Origin: Actinomycetes bacterium
GTDB lineage: Bacteria > Actinomycetota > Acidimicrobiia > Acidimicrobiales > JABEUL01
Assembly: GCA_021852345.1 (NCBI GenBank)
Contig: JAJZNL010000005.1
Span: forward strand, 1-44,289
Reading direction: 5' to 3'
DNA length: 44,289 bases
Notes under the pieces: generated by a model
Database searches by the model: none
What the model saw: the letters and a program-made list of their open reading frames with translations, nothing else
What the model was told of the DNA's origin: nothing
Made by a program: the position numbers and the translations under genes
In this document: positions 6,767 through 16,262 of the stretch, piece by piece
Position numbering within the stretch: position 1 is the stretch's first letter
Layout: every line of letters starts with the position of its first letter

Positions 6767-8408
6767 ATCGAATGCAGTCGGTTCAGAAAACACAGTAAGG
6801 AAAAATGCAGTAAAACAGGGTTTTCAAAAACCCAAAATAGGCGATGTACGCCCCGCACCGTCTCAGAAGGCATCGGTCGTCGTGGCAAAAGAAACTCAAA
6901 ACGAAAATGGTTCTGGGCAAAATCAAAATGCTTCTTCGGCGAAACCTAAAATCGGCGATGTACGCCCTGCTCCCAAAAGAACTTCAAATTCACGACGTAC
7001 CGAAAGAAAAGGGAATACTAAATCTTCGTCTTCTAAAGATACAAGGCGTTCATCGTCCTCGGCAAAAGTCGATGTCGTATCGGACACTTCACTGCCAAAA
7101 GAGACAGTTAAACTTGAGATGTCAAATACTACGGGAAGATATTTGGCATGTGTACACGTAACTCAGACTCATACTCAACTTGCGGTATTGGAAGGCAGGA
7201 CTCTTGTTGAACATTATGTCTCTAAAAATGCAGATGAAATCTCGGAGCTGGATGGGAATATATATATCGGTGAGATAAAAAACATTCTTCCGGGGATGGA
7301 AGCTGCCTTCGTAGACATAGGAACTCCCAAAAATGCGGTGTTGTATCAACATGACGTGAAAAACGACATGGAAGAGTTCGAAGATGCCGATACCGAGATT
7401 GACAACGTTCGAATCGAACAAGTGCTTAAAAATGGTCAGACAATTTTATGCCAAGTAATAAAAAATCCGATCGGAGTGAAGGGTGCTCGTCTGACTCAGA
7501 GTGTTTCTTTGGCAGGCAGGTATACGGTATTGGTACCCGGTGGCAAGTCTATCGGTATCTCTAAAAGGTTAGATGATCAGGAAAGACGTCGTTTGCGACG
7601 AGTTGTCGAAAAGATTCGACAGCCCGGTTTTGGATATATCATTCGGACGGCAGGTGCAACAGCTTCGGCTCCCGATATTGAAAAAGATATTCTGCGTCTG
7701 GCTAAGATCTGGGAAGATGTCGACTCAAGGGCAAAAAATACTACTAAACCAACTTTGCTATATAAAGAACCAAATATGGTCATAAAAGTCCTTCGAGAGG
7801 AGCTGTCCGAAGATTTTCGCGGGGTAGTTATAGACAATTACAAGCTTTATTTGGAGGTTAAAGATTACGTATCTTCAATCGCTCCAGATCTGGTGGATCG
7901 GGTGTATTTCTACGATTTGAGGGCGGAATCGCTACCAATTTATGAAAATTTTCACGTTCATGAACAACTTCATAAAGCTTTGGACAGAAAGGTATGGTTG
8001 CCTTCGGGAGGCTCGCTGGTTATTGACAGAACTGAGGCGCTTACAGTTATAGATGTTAACACTTCAAAAAATGTAGGTACTTCAAATTTGGAAGAGACCG
8101 TCTTTAAAAATAATCTTGAAGCAGCAGAAGAAATAGCACGTCAGATGCGCCTTAGAGATTTGGGCGGAATTATCGTAATAGACTTCATTGATATGACGAT
8201 AAAACAAAATAGAGTCGATGTAATTTCAGCTTTCAGATCGGCGCTCGCTCGTGATAAGACCAGGACGCAGGCATTTGACATATCCGAACTCGGTCTTGTT
8301 GAGATGACTAGAAAGCGAGTTTCAGAAGGATTGGTCGAGTCACTGTCGCATACCTGCCCAGAGTGCGGAGGCAGAGGAATTATTGTCGAAGAAGAAGAGT
8401 ACAACTAG
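6684..8408 (+). CDS. rne: Ribonuclease E/G
   Basis: This 574-residue endoribonuclease processes rRNA and initiates mRNA decay. Residues 1-145 are a polar, Ser/Lys/Asn-rich, probably disordered extension with the motif KPKIGDVRPAP repeated twice 38 residues apart. Next come the S1 RNA-binding domain (about 170-270, GEIKNILPGMEAAFVDIG), the RNase-H-like and catalytic DNase I-like region, and the zinc-link C558-P-E-C561. The two catalytic aspartates are D457 (VIDVNTSKNVG) and D500 (VIDFIDM), 43 residues apart as in E. coli RNase E (D303/D346). The zinc-link and the N-terminal extension point to the RNase E rather than the short RNase G form, but there is no long C-terminal scaffold. It sits upstream of rplU-rpmA-obg, a common bacterial order. 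Confidence 0.93.
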   Translation: MSEIKEGQKDLTNDTTLQNPVPESSGNESNAVGSENTVRKNAVKQGFQKPKIGDVRPAPSQKASVVVAKETQNENGSGQNQNASSAKPKIGDVRPAPKRTSNSRRTERKGNTKSSSSKDTRRSSSSAKVDVVSDTSLPKETVKLEMSNTTGRYLACVHVTQTHTQLAVLEGRTLVEHYVSKNADEISELDGNIYIGEIKNILPGMEAAFVDIGTPKNAVLYQHDVKNDMEEFEDADTEIDNVRIEQVLKNGQTILCQVIKNPIGVKGARLTQSVSLAGRYTVLVPGGKSIGISKRLDDQERRRLRRVVEKIRQPGFGYIIRTAGATASAPDIEKDILRLAKIWEDVDSRAKNTTKPTLLYKEPNMVIKVLREELSEDFRGVVIDNYKLYLEVKDYVSSIAPDLVDRVYFYDLRAESLPIYENFHVHEQLHKALDRKVWLPSGGSLVIDRTEALTVIDVNTSKNVGTSNLEETVFKNNLEAAEEIARQMRLRDLGGIIVIDFIDMTIKQNRVDVISAFRSALARDKTRTQAFDISELGLVEMTRKRVSEGLVESLSHTCPECGGRGIIVEEEEYN

Positions 8409-8767
8409 ACGATAATTTTGATATAATTTTTTTTTACACCAATTTAATTCATTTAATTCAGCGTGGTTGACGTACTGGATTAACTAATAGATTGGTTTAG
8501 CAAGTACCAGGTCCAAGCGATACGAAATTTATCGCTTGTAATATACATAAATGCTCAACAGACATGGCATTTGTTCAAAAAAAGCCGAGTGTTTGAGTTA
8601 AATAAAAGCGAGTGACGCGAAGCCCTTAAAATCGGTATTTGGGCATTTGAACAGACATTGAACAGATATTGTTCAATAAGATCAATCGTAGACACTAAAA
8701 TAGTAGTTTACGATTAAATTACACATTTTTTAATTTTAAGCGTTTTAGAAAAATCTAAAGGAATATA
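8409..8767 (+). other. Structured 359-nt intergenic region between rne and rplU
   Basis: No ORF of note lies here. CAAGCGATA (8514-8522) and TATCGCTTG (8530-8538) form a 9-bp perfect hairpin with a 7-nt loop. ATTGAACA (8657-8664) and TGTTCAAT (8670-8677) form an 8-bp dyad with a 5-nt spacer. Two further copies of the TTGAACA/TGTTCAA heptamer lie at 8648-8654 and 8573-8579. A T-run at 8428-8436 has no clear stem ahead of it. The region is a candidate ribosomal-protein leader or operator cluster for rplU-rpmA-obg. I do not recognise it as a specific known L21 leader. Confidence 0.45.
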
Positions 8768-9085
8768 ATGCAGGCAGTAATTAAATCAGGTGGCAAGCAA
8801 TATTTGGTGGCTCCCGGTGAAAAAGTCAAAATAGAACTTGTCGAAGAGTCTCTCGATATCAAAGATGAAATTCAGCTCCAGGCCGTGGCGATAATAGACG
8901 GCTCTGAAATAATCGTCGATAAAACAAAACTTGAAACCGCCAAAGTAACGGCAACTATCACGGATTTCACTTTTGGGAAAAAAATTAAGGGATTCACGTA
9001 CAAAAATAAGACAAATCAGAGGAAACACTGGGGTCATCGACAGCAGTATACCGAAGTTGAGATCGAGTCGATTGAACTAGCTTAA
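8768..9085 (+). CDS. rplU: 50S ribosomal protein L21
   Basis: This 105-residue protein is full-length bacterial L21, a large-subunit protein that binds 23S rRNA next to L20. The start MQAVIKSGGKQYLVAPGEKVKIE and the C-terminal KTNQRKHWGHRQQYTEVEIESI, which contains the basic RNA-contact segment, are canonical. AAAGG lies 6-9 nt before the ATG. It begins the cluster rplU-rpmA-obg, with 58 nt to rpmA. Any control probably acts through the structured region upstream. Confidence 0.97.
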   Translation: MQAVIKSGGKQYLVAPGEKVKIELVEESLDIKDEIQLQAVAIIDGSEIIVDKTKLETAKVTATITDFTFGKKIKGFTYKNKTNQRKHWGHRQQYTEVEIESIELA

Positions 9086-9143
9086 ATTGATTTTAAAAGT
9101 TATCGGGAAAATAAAATTCGTATTTTTACAGGAGGAAAATTGA

Positions 9144-9389
9144 ATGTCTAAAACTAAAGGTGGAGGCTCCACCAAAAACGGAAGAGACTCAAATGCCCAG
9201 CGTCTTGGAGTTAAAGCCTTCGGGGGAACTGCAGTCAAGGCAGGAACGATCATTGTACGTCAACGAGGAACAAAGTTTTTTCCGGGGACCAACGTCGGCA
9301 TTGGAGGCGACGACACACTTTTTGCCACTTCTGACGGAACGGTGGTATTTGGAACCAAACGCGGCCGCAAAACTGTAAATATCCTCTAA
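9144..9389 (+). CDS. rpmA: 50S ribosomal protein L27
   Basis: This 81-residue protein is L27, whose N-terminal tail reaches the peptidyl transferase centre. The start [20 protein letters not shown] fits the family, which usually reads MA-K-KGGGS; there is no N-terminal extension of the kind cleaved by Prp protease in Firmicutes. The core [24 protein letters not shown] is intact. An AGGAGG ribosome binding site lies just upstream. It is followed by 221 nt before obg, so obg may have its own promoter. Confidence 0.97.
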   Translation: MSKTKGGGSTKNGRDSNAQRLGVKAFGGTAVKAGTIIVRQRGTKFFPGTNVGIGGDDTLFATSDGTVVFGTKRGRKTVNIL

Positions 9390-9610
9390 AGAACTCAGGC
9401 TAACCTATAACACAGTTTTAAATTTAGCTGACTTTGATCTAATCAGTTTTAGATTTGAGATGGCAATTTAAAAACTGATTCTGATATTGTCAATGCCAGG
9501 TTGTGATCGGCTCACTTCAAAGTATCTGACTCGTATGTTCTAGTATATTACTGTCAAGTTCGGATTAAAATTATAGCGAGTCCAAGTTTAAAAATATTAG
9601 GTTTTGATTT

Positions 9611-10882
9611 ATGTCCGAATTTATAGATGAAGCTCAGTTGCACGCAAAAGCGGGTAATGGAGGCGCGGGCGCCGTGTCATTTAGAAGAGAAGCTCATGTT
9701 GCTAAAGGGGGCCCTGATGGCGGTGACGGCGGAAACGGCGGAAACGTCATCCTAAAAGCTTCCTGGGCAGTTTCGTCTCTTCTCTCCTTTAGAGATCAAC
9801 CTTTCAGAAGAGCAACTGACGGTGTGCACGGGTCTTCTAAGAATAAGTTTGGAAGGCGTGGGCAATCTACAGTGGTAAACGTTCCCGTAGGCACTGTCGT
9901 AAAATCTTTGGACAACGAAATAGTTAAAGAGTTTACTGTACAAAATGATACCTGGGTGGCGGCTCACGGAGGTCGCGGCGGATTTGGAAATGCAAGATTT
10001 TTAACGAATCAGAGACGTGCTCCTGGTTTCGCCGAACAGGGTGAGATGGGCGAGGATATTTGGTATAATCTTGAACTTAAATTAATGGCTGACGTGGCAT
10101 TAGTCGGATTTCCGAATGTCGGAAAGTCAACCCTCATATCCGTAGTCTCCAACGCTAAACCCAAAATTGCCGACTATCCGTTTACTACTTTAAGACCGAA
10201 TCTAGGAGTCGTAAAAGTAAGTGACAACGCCGCGATAAATGAATTTGTAGTAGCGGACATTCCTGGTTTGATTGAAGGTGCAGCTGACGGCAAAGGACTG
10301 GGTTTCAAGTTTTTGCGTCATATCGAACGGGCACTGGTACTTGTTTTTTTAATTGATCTTTCACTTTCATGTGAGAAGTCGCCTGAAGATCAGTTGCAAA
10401 TACTAAAAGAAGAGTTAAAAAACTATCGTCCCGAACTTTTAGAAAGACCGGCCGTTGTTGTCGGTTCCAAGTCTGAACTTTCACCCGATAGTAAGTATCC
10501 CACAAAAGGTATCAATTTGGATTTCGAAATATCTGCGGTAGCAGGTTTGGGCATAAATCCGTTAATCTATAAAATGGCCGATCTGGTTGGGGATCAAAAG
10601 AACTCTTTAGAAGGCGGTAAAATTACAATCGAAGATGAAACGTTGTACAAACCCACTCCGAAAGGACTGAAGGTTACCAGAGTTGATGATGACTTTTTTG
10701 TGGTCACCGGTAAGGATGCAATTTCTGCAATAAGTTTGTCGGATTTGAATGACCCAGAAGCGTTGTCCATCATCGACAAACGCTTAAATAAACTAAATTT
10801 AAACAAAGAGTTGTTGAAGGCCGGTGCACAACCCGGAGCGACCGTCGAGATCGGCGATTTCGTATTCAACTGGGAACCGTGA
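9611..10882 (+). CDS. obg: Obg GTPase (GTPase involved in ribosome assembly and stringent response)
   Basis: This 423-residue protein has the full Obg layout: a Gly-rich Obg fold (1-160, with AKAGNGGAGAVSFRREA and GGDGGNGG repeats), a G domain (about 160-335) and a C-terminal OCT domain (345-423). G1 is G166-FPNVGKST, and G3 is DIPGLIEGAADGKGLG. The G4 motif, usually N/T-K-x-D, reads S286-K-S-E289. Asp-to-Glu at the base-specificity position is unusual and may weaken guanine selection. Obg helps mature the 50S subunit and responds to (p)ppGpp. Its place after rplU-rpmA is conserved across bacteria. Only a weak TTAGG precedes the ATG. Confidence 0.95.
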   Translation: MSEFIDEAQLHAKAGNGGAGAVSFRREAHVAKGGPDGGDGGNGGNVILKASWAVSSLLSFRDQPFRRATDGVHGSSKNKFGRRGQSTVVNVPVGTVVKSLDNEIVKEFTVQNDTWVAAHGGRGGFGNARFLTNQRRAPGFAEQGEMGEDIWYNLELKLMADVALVGFPNVGKSTLISVVSNAKPKIADYPFTTLRPNLGVVKVSDNAAINEFVVADIPGLIEGAADGKGLGFKFLRHIERALVLVFLIDLSLSCEKSPEDQLQILKEELKNYRPELLERPAVVVGSKSELSPDSKYPTKGINLDFEISAVAGLGINPLIYKMADLVGDQKNSLEGGKITIEDETLYKPTPKGLKVTRVDDDFFVVTGKDAISAISLSDLNDPEALSIIDKRLNKLNLNKELLKAGAQPGATVEIGDFVFNWEP

Positions 10883-10936
10883 GTTAATTAAAACATCTGG
10901 TTTTGAAAGTACAGATAGATTGCAGGGCAACATACA

Positions 10937-12037
10937 GTGTTAACAGTAATAAAAATTGGGTCTTCCAGCGTGGTGGATCAAAAAGGACATCCAAACGGTG
11001 AGTTAATCAAACACCTATGCCGTCAAATTAATGATTTGCGTAATCAAGGGCATGCGATAGTTTTGGTCTCTTCGGGTGCAGTAGCTTTGGGATCGACTAT
11101 TATCAAAAATTTAAAGACCGACTCTAAAGATGATATTGCCGCCAAACAGGCGTTGGCAGCAGTTGGTCAGTTTGAATTGATGGCAGCTTATAATAAAGAA
11201 TTTTCCGACTACGAAATAGTAACTGCGCAGGTTCTTTTGACTCCAACTGATTTTATGCACCGTCGACAGTATCTAACCGCTAAAAGTACTCTTGAAACGT
11301 TGCTGGCAATGAATATTTTACCCGTAATAAATGAGAATGACGCTGTGGCAACCGACGAGATTCGATTTGGAGACAACGACAGAATCGCCGCACTAGTAGC
11401 AAATATGCTTGGAGCGAATCTATTGGTACTTTTGACAGACACAATCGGTATGTATACCGCCGATCCTTCAATTGACGAAAATGCCACTTTAATAAAAGAA
11501 ATTACCGATTTGACCGATCAGATAAACAAAATGGCCAGCGAATCATCTTCAAGTTACGGTTCTGGGGGTATGGTTGCCAAACTGGCAGCCGCCAAAATTG
11601 CGTCGTGGTCTGGAGTTAAGGTGGTTATCGGATATGCGGGCAACCCTACTTTGTTAATGGATGCAGTCGATGAAAAGTCTGTGGACGCCACTGTAATTCA
11701 TCCAAAATCTGAAAAACTCGCGGCCAGAAAATTGTGGATTGCTTTTGCCAAAGCGAATCACGGTACGGTCGTGATTGACGACGGCGCTGTAAATGCCATT
11801 GTGGAATTGAACAAGTCATTGTTGCCTAACGGCGTAACGGAATGTCGCGGGGAATTTGTTCCCGGAGAAGCCATTGAAGTACTCTCATCGACTCAAGAAT
11901 TGATTGCAAAGGGACTGTCTAAAATGTCAAGTCAGGAGTTGGTTGAATTCACTAAGCGAAAGTCGCTGGGTGAGACCTATACGGTGACAACCGAGTTGAT
12001 TCATCGAGACGATCTTGTACTGCTTGCTGGCAATTAG
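10937..12037 (+). CDS. proB: Glutamate 5-kinase
   Basis: This 366-residue enzyme phosphorylates glutamate to gamma-glutamyl phosphate, the first step of proline synthesis. It has the amino-acid kinase domain (about 1-255: TVIKIGSSSVVD, LVSSGAVALG, VINENDAV, FGDNDRIAALVA, GTGGM-like YGSGGMVAKLAAA) and a C-terminal PUA domain (about 275-360). Translation starts at GTG 10937, and only a weak AGGGC precedes it. It lies 54 nt after obg, as in many bacteria, but the usual partner proA does not follow; the next gene is convergent. Proline feedback is likely from the family and is not seen in the DNA. Confidence 0.95.
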   Translation: MLTVIKIGSSSVVDQKGHPNGELIKHLCRQINDLRNQGHAIVLVSSGAVALGSTIIKNLKTDSKDDIAAKQALAAVGQFELMAAYNKEFSDYEIVTAQVLLTPTDFMHRRQYLTAKSTLETLLAMNILPVINENDAVATDEIRFGDNDRIAALVANMLGANLLVLLTDTIGMYTADPSIDENATLIKEITDLTDQINKMASESSSSYGSGGMVAKLAAAKIASWSGVKVVIGYAGNPTLLMDAVDEKSVDATVIHPKSEKLAARKLWIAFAKANHGTVVIDDGAVNAIVELNKSLLPNGVTECRGEFVPGEAIEVLSSTQELIAKGLSKMSSQELVEFTKRKSLGETYTVTTELIHRDDLVLLAGN

Positions 12038-12378
12038 CGTTGTTAATATTCGTATATGTGGCCGCTCATTTTCTAACTTATTTTTTCAACTTATTTTGAT
12101 GAGCGCATCCGTTCTGTCGATGACAATTAGGTAAATTGGATAGAGGGGTTGTCTTTTTTTTGTGTCTTTACAATTTTTATTGTATTGCGATGCGGATAAA
12201 AATAGTGGGAACAAAAACTTAGCTTTAAAGAAATAAGCCTAAATTCACTCCTTTGTGACTAATTCTTTGTACTAGAGTTCCTTTGTGCCAGAGTGAGGAC
12301 TTCGCGGTTAATGTGCATAACTTTTTTTGAAAAAAACAGTCTTTTGGACAAGAATAAAGATAGTCTAAAATATTAATT
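12038..12378. other. Intergenic region between convergent proB and polyprenyl synthase genes
   Basis: No gene is supported. It holds the candidate proB terminator at 12122-12161, a dyad GCTCAT (12064-12069) / ATGAGC (12099-12104) with a long loop, and three spaced copies of a nonamer: TCCTTTGTG (12249-12257), TTCTTTGTA (12263-12271) and TCCTTTGTG (12279-12287). A 60-codon minus-strand ORF here has no family resemblance and overlaps the synthase, so it is not called. Confidence 0.4.
12122..12161 (+). terminator. Candidate intrinsic terminator downstream of proB
   Basis: GACAA (12122-12126) can pair with TTGTC (12149-12153) and is followed at once by eight T residues. The stem is short and the loop is long, so it is a weak terminator; the T-run is the main support. 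Confidence 0.4.
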
Positions 12379-13395
12379 TTAAAGACCGCTAAGCACATCT
12401 TTGGCATCGTCGGCCAAGGAGATGCTTAAATTTAAAAAGGATTCACGGATTTGGGGCGATATGATATTTTTTGTTGATTGAGAGACTAAATCCAGATACT
12501 TGTCGATATATTTTAGGGAATCTTTAATGGCATTTGTGGATTTAATTAAATCGCTTACCTCAGTCTTATCTTCTTCGGTGAGGAGTTGACCCAATTTTTT
12601 AGTAACTGCGGTTCCGACTACCTCATCATTCATGGCTAGGATCGTCGGAAGATTATATATCCCTTCTACTAAATCCTGTCCAGGCGTTTTCCCTAGTTTA
12701 TCGACATTTGCCGCAACGTCTAAAATATCATCTCTAATTTGAAATATGTAGCCTAAATAGGATCCTAAATCGACCAGATTGCTTAAAGTTTCATTTGAAA
12801 CATTTCCCAAGATCCCCCCAATATGACAAGCAGTGGACATCAGAGATGCAGTTTTCCCCCCAACCGATTTAAAGTAATCATCGAGAGATCGGTTTGGATT
12901 AAATGCTTTATTAACCTCGCTGATTTGTCCGGCGCATAATTCAGACAGCGCGTTAGCCAAAAGAGAGGCGATTGTTGATCCTAGACTAGCTGCAATTTCA
13001 GCCGATTTGGCCAAAAGGTAATCACCGGTAACAATTGCGATTAAATTACCCCATTTTGAATTAACGCTTTCAACATTGCGTCTCTTGTCGGCTTCATCCA
13101 TAACATCGTCATGATATAAACTTGCCAGGTGAACCAACTCCACTGAGACCCCTCCCGTAATCACGTCCGATTTGACGATTTCAGAGTCTTCGTCTATTAA
13201 CCCTTCAAAGTCGGCAATTGAAGACAGTATTGTAAGACAGGGACGAATTCTTTTCCCCCCCGCATTTATCAAATGAAGTGCAACTTCATCCAAAAAATTA
13301 TCCGCTCCAGAAACGGAGTCTTTGAGACTAATTTCCAGTTGGTCCAATTCTTTTTTGAGTATGGGAAGATTTATTGAGTCGTAAATGTTTAACAC
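12379..13395 (-). CDS. Long-chain all-trans polyprenyl diphosphate synthase
   Basis: This 338-residue enzyme elongates farnesyl- or geranyl-type diphosphates with isopentenyl diphosphate, most likely making the side chain of menaquinone. It has GGKRIRP (46-52), the first Asp-rich motif D96-D-V-M-D100 and the second D222-D-I-L-D226, all intact. The small residues A91 and S92 at positions -5 and -4 before the first motif, with no bulky aromatic there, favour a long product (C30-C50), as in the hepta-/octa-/nonaprenyl synthases. Translation starts at GTG with no Shine-Dalgarno. It stands alone between convergent proB and divergent clpC, with no menaquinone genes beside it. Confidence 0.9.
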   Translation of the reverse strand: MLNIYDSINLPILKKELDQLEISLKDSVSGADNFLDEVALHLINAGGKRIRPCLTILSSIADFEGLIDEDSEIVKSDVITGGVSVELVHLASLYHDDVMDEADKRRNVESVNSKWGNLIAIVTGDYLLAKSAEIAASLGSTIASLLANALSELCAGQISEVNKAFNPNRSLDDYFKSVGGKTASLMSTACHIGGILGNVSNETLSNLVDLGSYLGYIFQIRDDILDVAANVDKLGKTPGQDLVEGIYNLPTILAMNDEVVGTAVTKKLGQLLTEEDKTEVSDLIKSTNAIKDSLKYIDKYLDLVSQSTKNIISPQIRESFLNLSISLADDAKDVLSGL

Positions 13396-13550
13396 TATAT
13401 TGATTGGTAAATTTGTTGGTTTGATTTAATGTTAATTAGCTTAACTATATCATGTAATTTTGATGACAAATTCAAGATTTTGTCGCATTTTAATGGTAAT
13501 TTAGGAGTACACTAATAAGAACTAACCTTATTTTTTAAGGAGGAACTTAA

Positions 13551-16064
13551 TTGTTTGAAAGGTTTACTGATAGAGCTAGAAGGGTTTTGGTCTTGGCCCA
13601 GGAAGAAGCACGTCTTCTTAACCACAGTTTTATAGGAACCGAACACATATTGTTGGGTTTAATAAGAGAAGGTGAGGGCGTGGCGGCAAAGGCCCTTGAA
13701 TCTCTGGGAATTTCGCTCGAAGCTGTAAGAGAAAAGGTTGAAGAAACTATCGGTATGCCGTCTAATAATCCTCCGGCAAGTTCGCCTCCATTTACGCCCC
13801 GGGCAAAAAAAGTGCTGGAACTTTCACTTAGAGAAGCGCTGCAATTGGGACACAATTATATAGGTACCGAACACATGCTATTAGGGTTGGTTCGTGAAGG
13901 CGAGGGTGTTGCCGCACAAGTGCTAATTCAGCTTGGAGCCGAATTGCCCAAGGTTCGGCAAGTCGTTATCCAGTTGATGAACGGAAGTTCAGGTCGTGAG
14001 ACTGCGGGAGCTTCGGTGGGAAGCGCTGCCAGTGATGCACAAACAGGTTCGCCGATATTGGATCAATTTGGTAGAAATCTTACGGCGATGGCGAGAGAAC
14101 ACAAGCTTGACCCAGTTGTGGGACGAGAAAAAGAGATAGAACGAATTATGCAGGTTCTGTCCAGAAGGTCTAAGAATAACCCGGTTTTAATCGGAGAACC
14201 TGGAGTCGGAAAAACGGCTATAGTGGAAGGCCTTGCCCAAAAGATCATAACCGACGATGTGCCGGAAACTTTAAAGGGCAAACAGCTCTACACTTTAGAT
14301 TTGGGTGCATTGGTTGCTGGTAGCAGATATCGTGGTGATTTCGAGGAAAGACTCAAGAAGGTATTAAAGGAGATTCGAACCAGAGGCGATATAATTCTAT
14401 TCATAGATGAACTTCATACCTTAGTAGGTGCTGGAGCAGCCGAAGGTGCCATAGATGCAGCTTCGATTTTAAAGCCGATGCTTGCCCGTGGAGAGCTCCA
14501 AACCGTTGGAGCCACTACCATTGACGAGTATCGAAAGCATCTGGAAAAAGATGCCGCTTTGGAACGCCGATTCCAACCCGTAAAAGTTGAAGAACCCACG
14601 GTTTCCCATACCATAGAGATACTCAGGGGACTTAGGGACAGATACGAGGAGCATCACAGAGTTACCATTACGGATCAGGCGCTGATAGCTGCGGCTAATT
14701 TGGCCGATAGATACATATCGGACAGATTTTTACCGGATAAGGCTATTGACCTTATCGATGAAGCTGGAAGCCGTTTGCGAATTAAAAGGATGAATATTCC
14801 CGAAACTTTCCGAGACTTGGACAATCAAATTGAGTCTTTAAGAAAAGATCAGAAGGTCGCCGCCGGAAAACAAAATTTTGAGCTTGAAAATTCTCTTAAA
14901 GAACAGGAACTGGCTTTGATTGCAGAAAGACAGCAAGCTGAATCTAAGATGCGAGCCGAAGGTGTGGATCTTTTTGACATAGTGGACGAAGAGGTTATAG
15001 CAGAAGTTTTGGCGACATGGACAGGAATACCAGTTTACAAATTAACAGAAGAAGAGACCGCCAAACTGTTGAGAATGGAAGACGAACTACACAAGAGAAT
15101 TGTGGGTCAAAATCAGGCTATTAATGCATTGTCCAAGGCTATAAGAAGAACTAGAGCTGGTCTTAAAGATCCGAAACGTCCTTCGGGCTCGTTCATATTC
15201 TTAGGTCCTACCGGGGTCGGGAAAACAGAACTGGCAAAAGCTTTAGCCGAGTTGCTGTTTGGCGACGAAGACGCACTTGTTCAGCTGGATATGAGTGAGT
15301 ACATGGAAAAACATTCGGTAAGTCGACTGGTTGGTTCACCTCCAGGATACGTAGGATACGACGAAGGCGGACAGTTAACCGAGTCGGTTCGAAGGAAGCC
15401 ATTTTCTGTAGTTTTGTTTGATGAGATCGAAAAAGCACATCCAGATATATTTAATACCTTATTGCAGATTTTAGAAGACGGTAGATTGACTGACGCACAA
15501 GGCAGGACGGTAGATTTCAAAAACACGGTTTTGATTATGACCTCAAACCTGGGAACTGGAGATTTGGGGAAGACTTCAATCGGTTTTGCCAAGGGGTCTG
15601 ACGCCGTTACCTACGAGCACATGAAGCTAAAACTGAATGAAGCTCTAAAGGGACACTTTAAACCAGAGTTTCTAAACAGAATTGATGACGTTATCGTTTT
15701 CCACACCTTGTCAGAAGAAGAGGTAGTCCAAATTGTCGATTTGATGATTAAGAGAGTCGACTCTCAATTGGAAGATATGGGTTACTCTTTGGAACTTTCT
15801 TTGGATGCAAAGAAATATTTAGGTGCCAAGGGATATGACAAACAACTGGGAGCAAGACCTTTGAGAAGAGCGATTCAGCAGTTGGTTGAAGATCCTTTGA
15901 GCGAAAAGATCCTGTGGAAAGAGTTCAATGTCGGCGATACCATAATCGTTGAAGTTGAAAATGACGAACTTAAATTCCGGTCCATGGAAGGTTTTACGCC
16001 ACCTCCCATGGAGCTTGCTGGAACACCAGGGCCGTTGGGTCCGACCGAACCGTCAGACAACTGA
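13551..16064 (+). CDS. clpC: ClpC, AAA+ unfoldase of the ClpCP protease
   Basis: This 837-residue Hsp100 unfoldase feeds proteins to ClpP. It has two Clp N-terminal repeats (about 3-70 and 78-145), an AAA-1 domain with Walker A G215-EPGVGKTA and Walker B LFIDELH, a short middle coiled region with a UVR-like motif ([15 protein letters not shown], about 443-457), and an AAA-2 domain with Walker A G552-PTGVGKTE and Walker [12 protein letters not shown]. The D2-small domain follows. Length and layout match actinobacterial ClpC1 (about 850 residues). Translation starts at TTG with a strong AAGGAGG nine nt upstream. No McsA/McsB or CtsR gene is adjacent, as expected for actinobacteria. Heat-shock-type operators were not seen upstream. 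Confidence 0.97.
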   Translation: MFERFTDRARRVLVLAQEEARLLNHSFIGTEHILLGLIREGEGVAAKALESLGISLEAVREKVEETIGMPSNNPPASSPPFTPRAKKVLELSLREALQLGHNYIGTEHMLLGLVREGEGVAAQVLIQLGAELPKVRQVVIQLMNGSSGRETAGASVGSAASDAQTGSPILDQFGRNLTAMAREHKLDPVVGREKEIERIMQVLSRRSKNNPVLIGEPGVGKTAIVEGLAQKIITDDVPETLKGKQLYTLDLGALVAGSRYRGDFEERLKKVLKEIRTRGDIILFIDELHTLVGAGAAEGAIDAASILKPMLARGELQTVGATTIDEYRKHLEKDAALERRFQPVKVEEPTVSHTIEILRGLRDRYEEHHRVTITDQALIAAANLADRYISDRFLPDKAIDLIDEAGSRLRIKRMNIPETFRDLDNQIESLRKDQKVAAGKQNFELENSLKEQELALIAERQQAESKMRAEGVDLFDIVDEEVIAEVLATWTGIPVYKLTEEETAKLLRMEDELHKRIVGQNQAINALSKAIRRTRAGLKDPKRPSGSFIFLGPTGVGKTELAKALAELLFGDEDALVQLDMSEYMEKHSVSRLVGSPPGYVGYDEGGQLTESVRRKPFSVVLFDEIEKAHPDIFNTLLQILEDGRLTDAQGRTVDFKNTVLIMTSNLGTGDLGKTSIGFAKGSDAVTYEHMKLKLNEALKGHFKPEFLNRIDDVIVFHTLSEEEVVQIVDLMIKRVDSQLEDMGYSLELSLDAKKYLGAKGYDKQLGARPLRRAIQQLVEDPLSEKILWKEFNVGDTIIVEVENDELKFRSMEGFTPPPMELAGTPGPLGPTEPSDN

Positions 16065-16084
16065 GTCTTGATTGGTGTCTGGAA

Positions 16085-16100
16085 ACTGACGCCCGTTAGT
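16085..16100 (+). terminator. Weak candidate hairpin after clpC
   Basis: ACTGAC (16085-16090) can pair with GTTAGT (16095-16100) with one G-U pair around a GCCC loop, 20 nt after the clpC stop. Only a short T-run follows. It is a plausible but weak terminator. Confidence 0.28.
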
Positions 16101-16262
16101 CACGTTTAAACTTGAAGCTGATAATGCCTTTGGTATTCATATGTACCGAATTATAGGCAGTTTTAAATAGTTTTCTCTATATCAAACTTTACGCAGACAA
16201 AGTCGAAATGACTGCACACGATTCGTGTCTCGGCTTGAACAATAAATTTTTGTAGCACGTCT

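Noticed and set aside
8657..8677. Possible LexA (SOS) box
   Set aside because: The half-sites GAAC and GTTC are 7 nt apart, not 4 as in the actinobacterial LexA box, and the downstream genes are ribosomal.
12225..12407. 60-codon minus-strand ORF downstream of the polyprenyl synthase
   Set aside because: It overlaps the synthase gene, has no family resemblance and lies in a convergent non-coding region.
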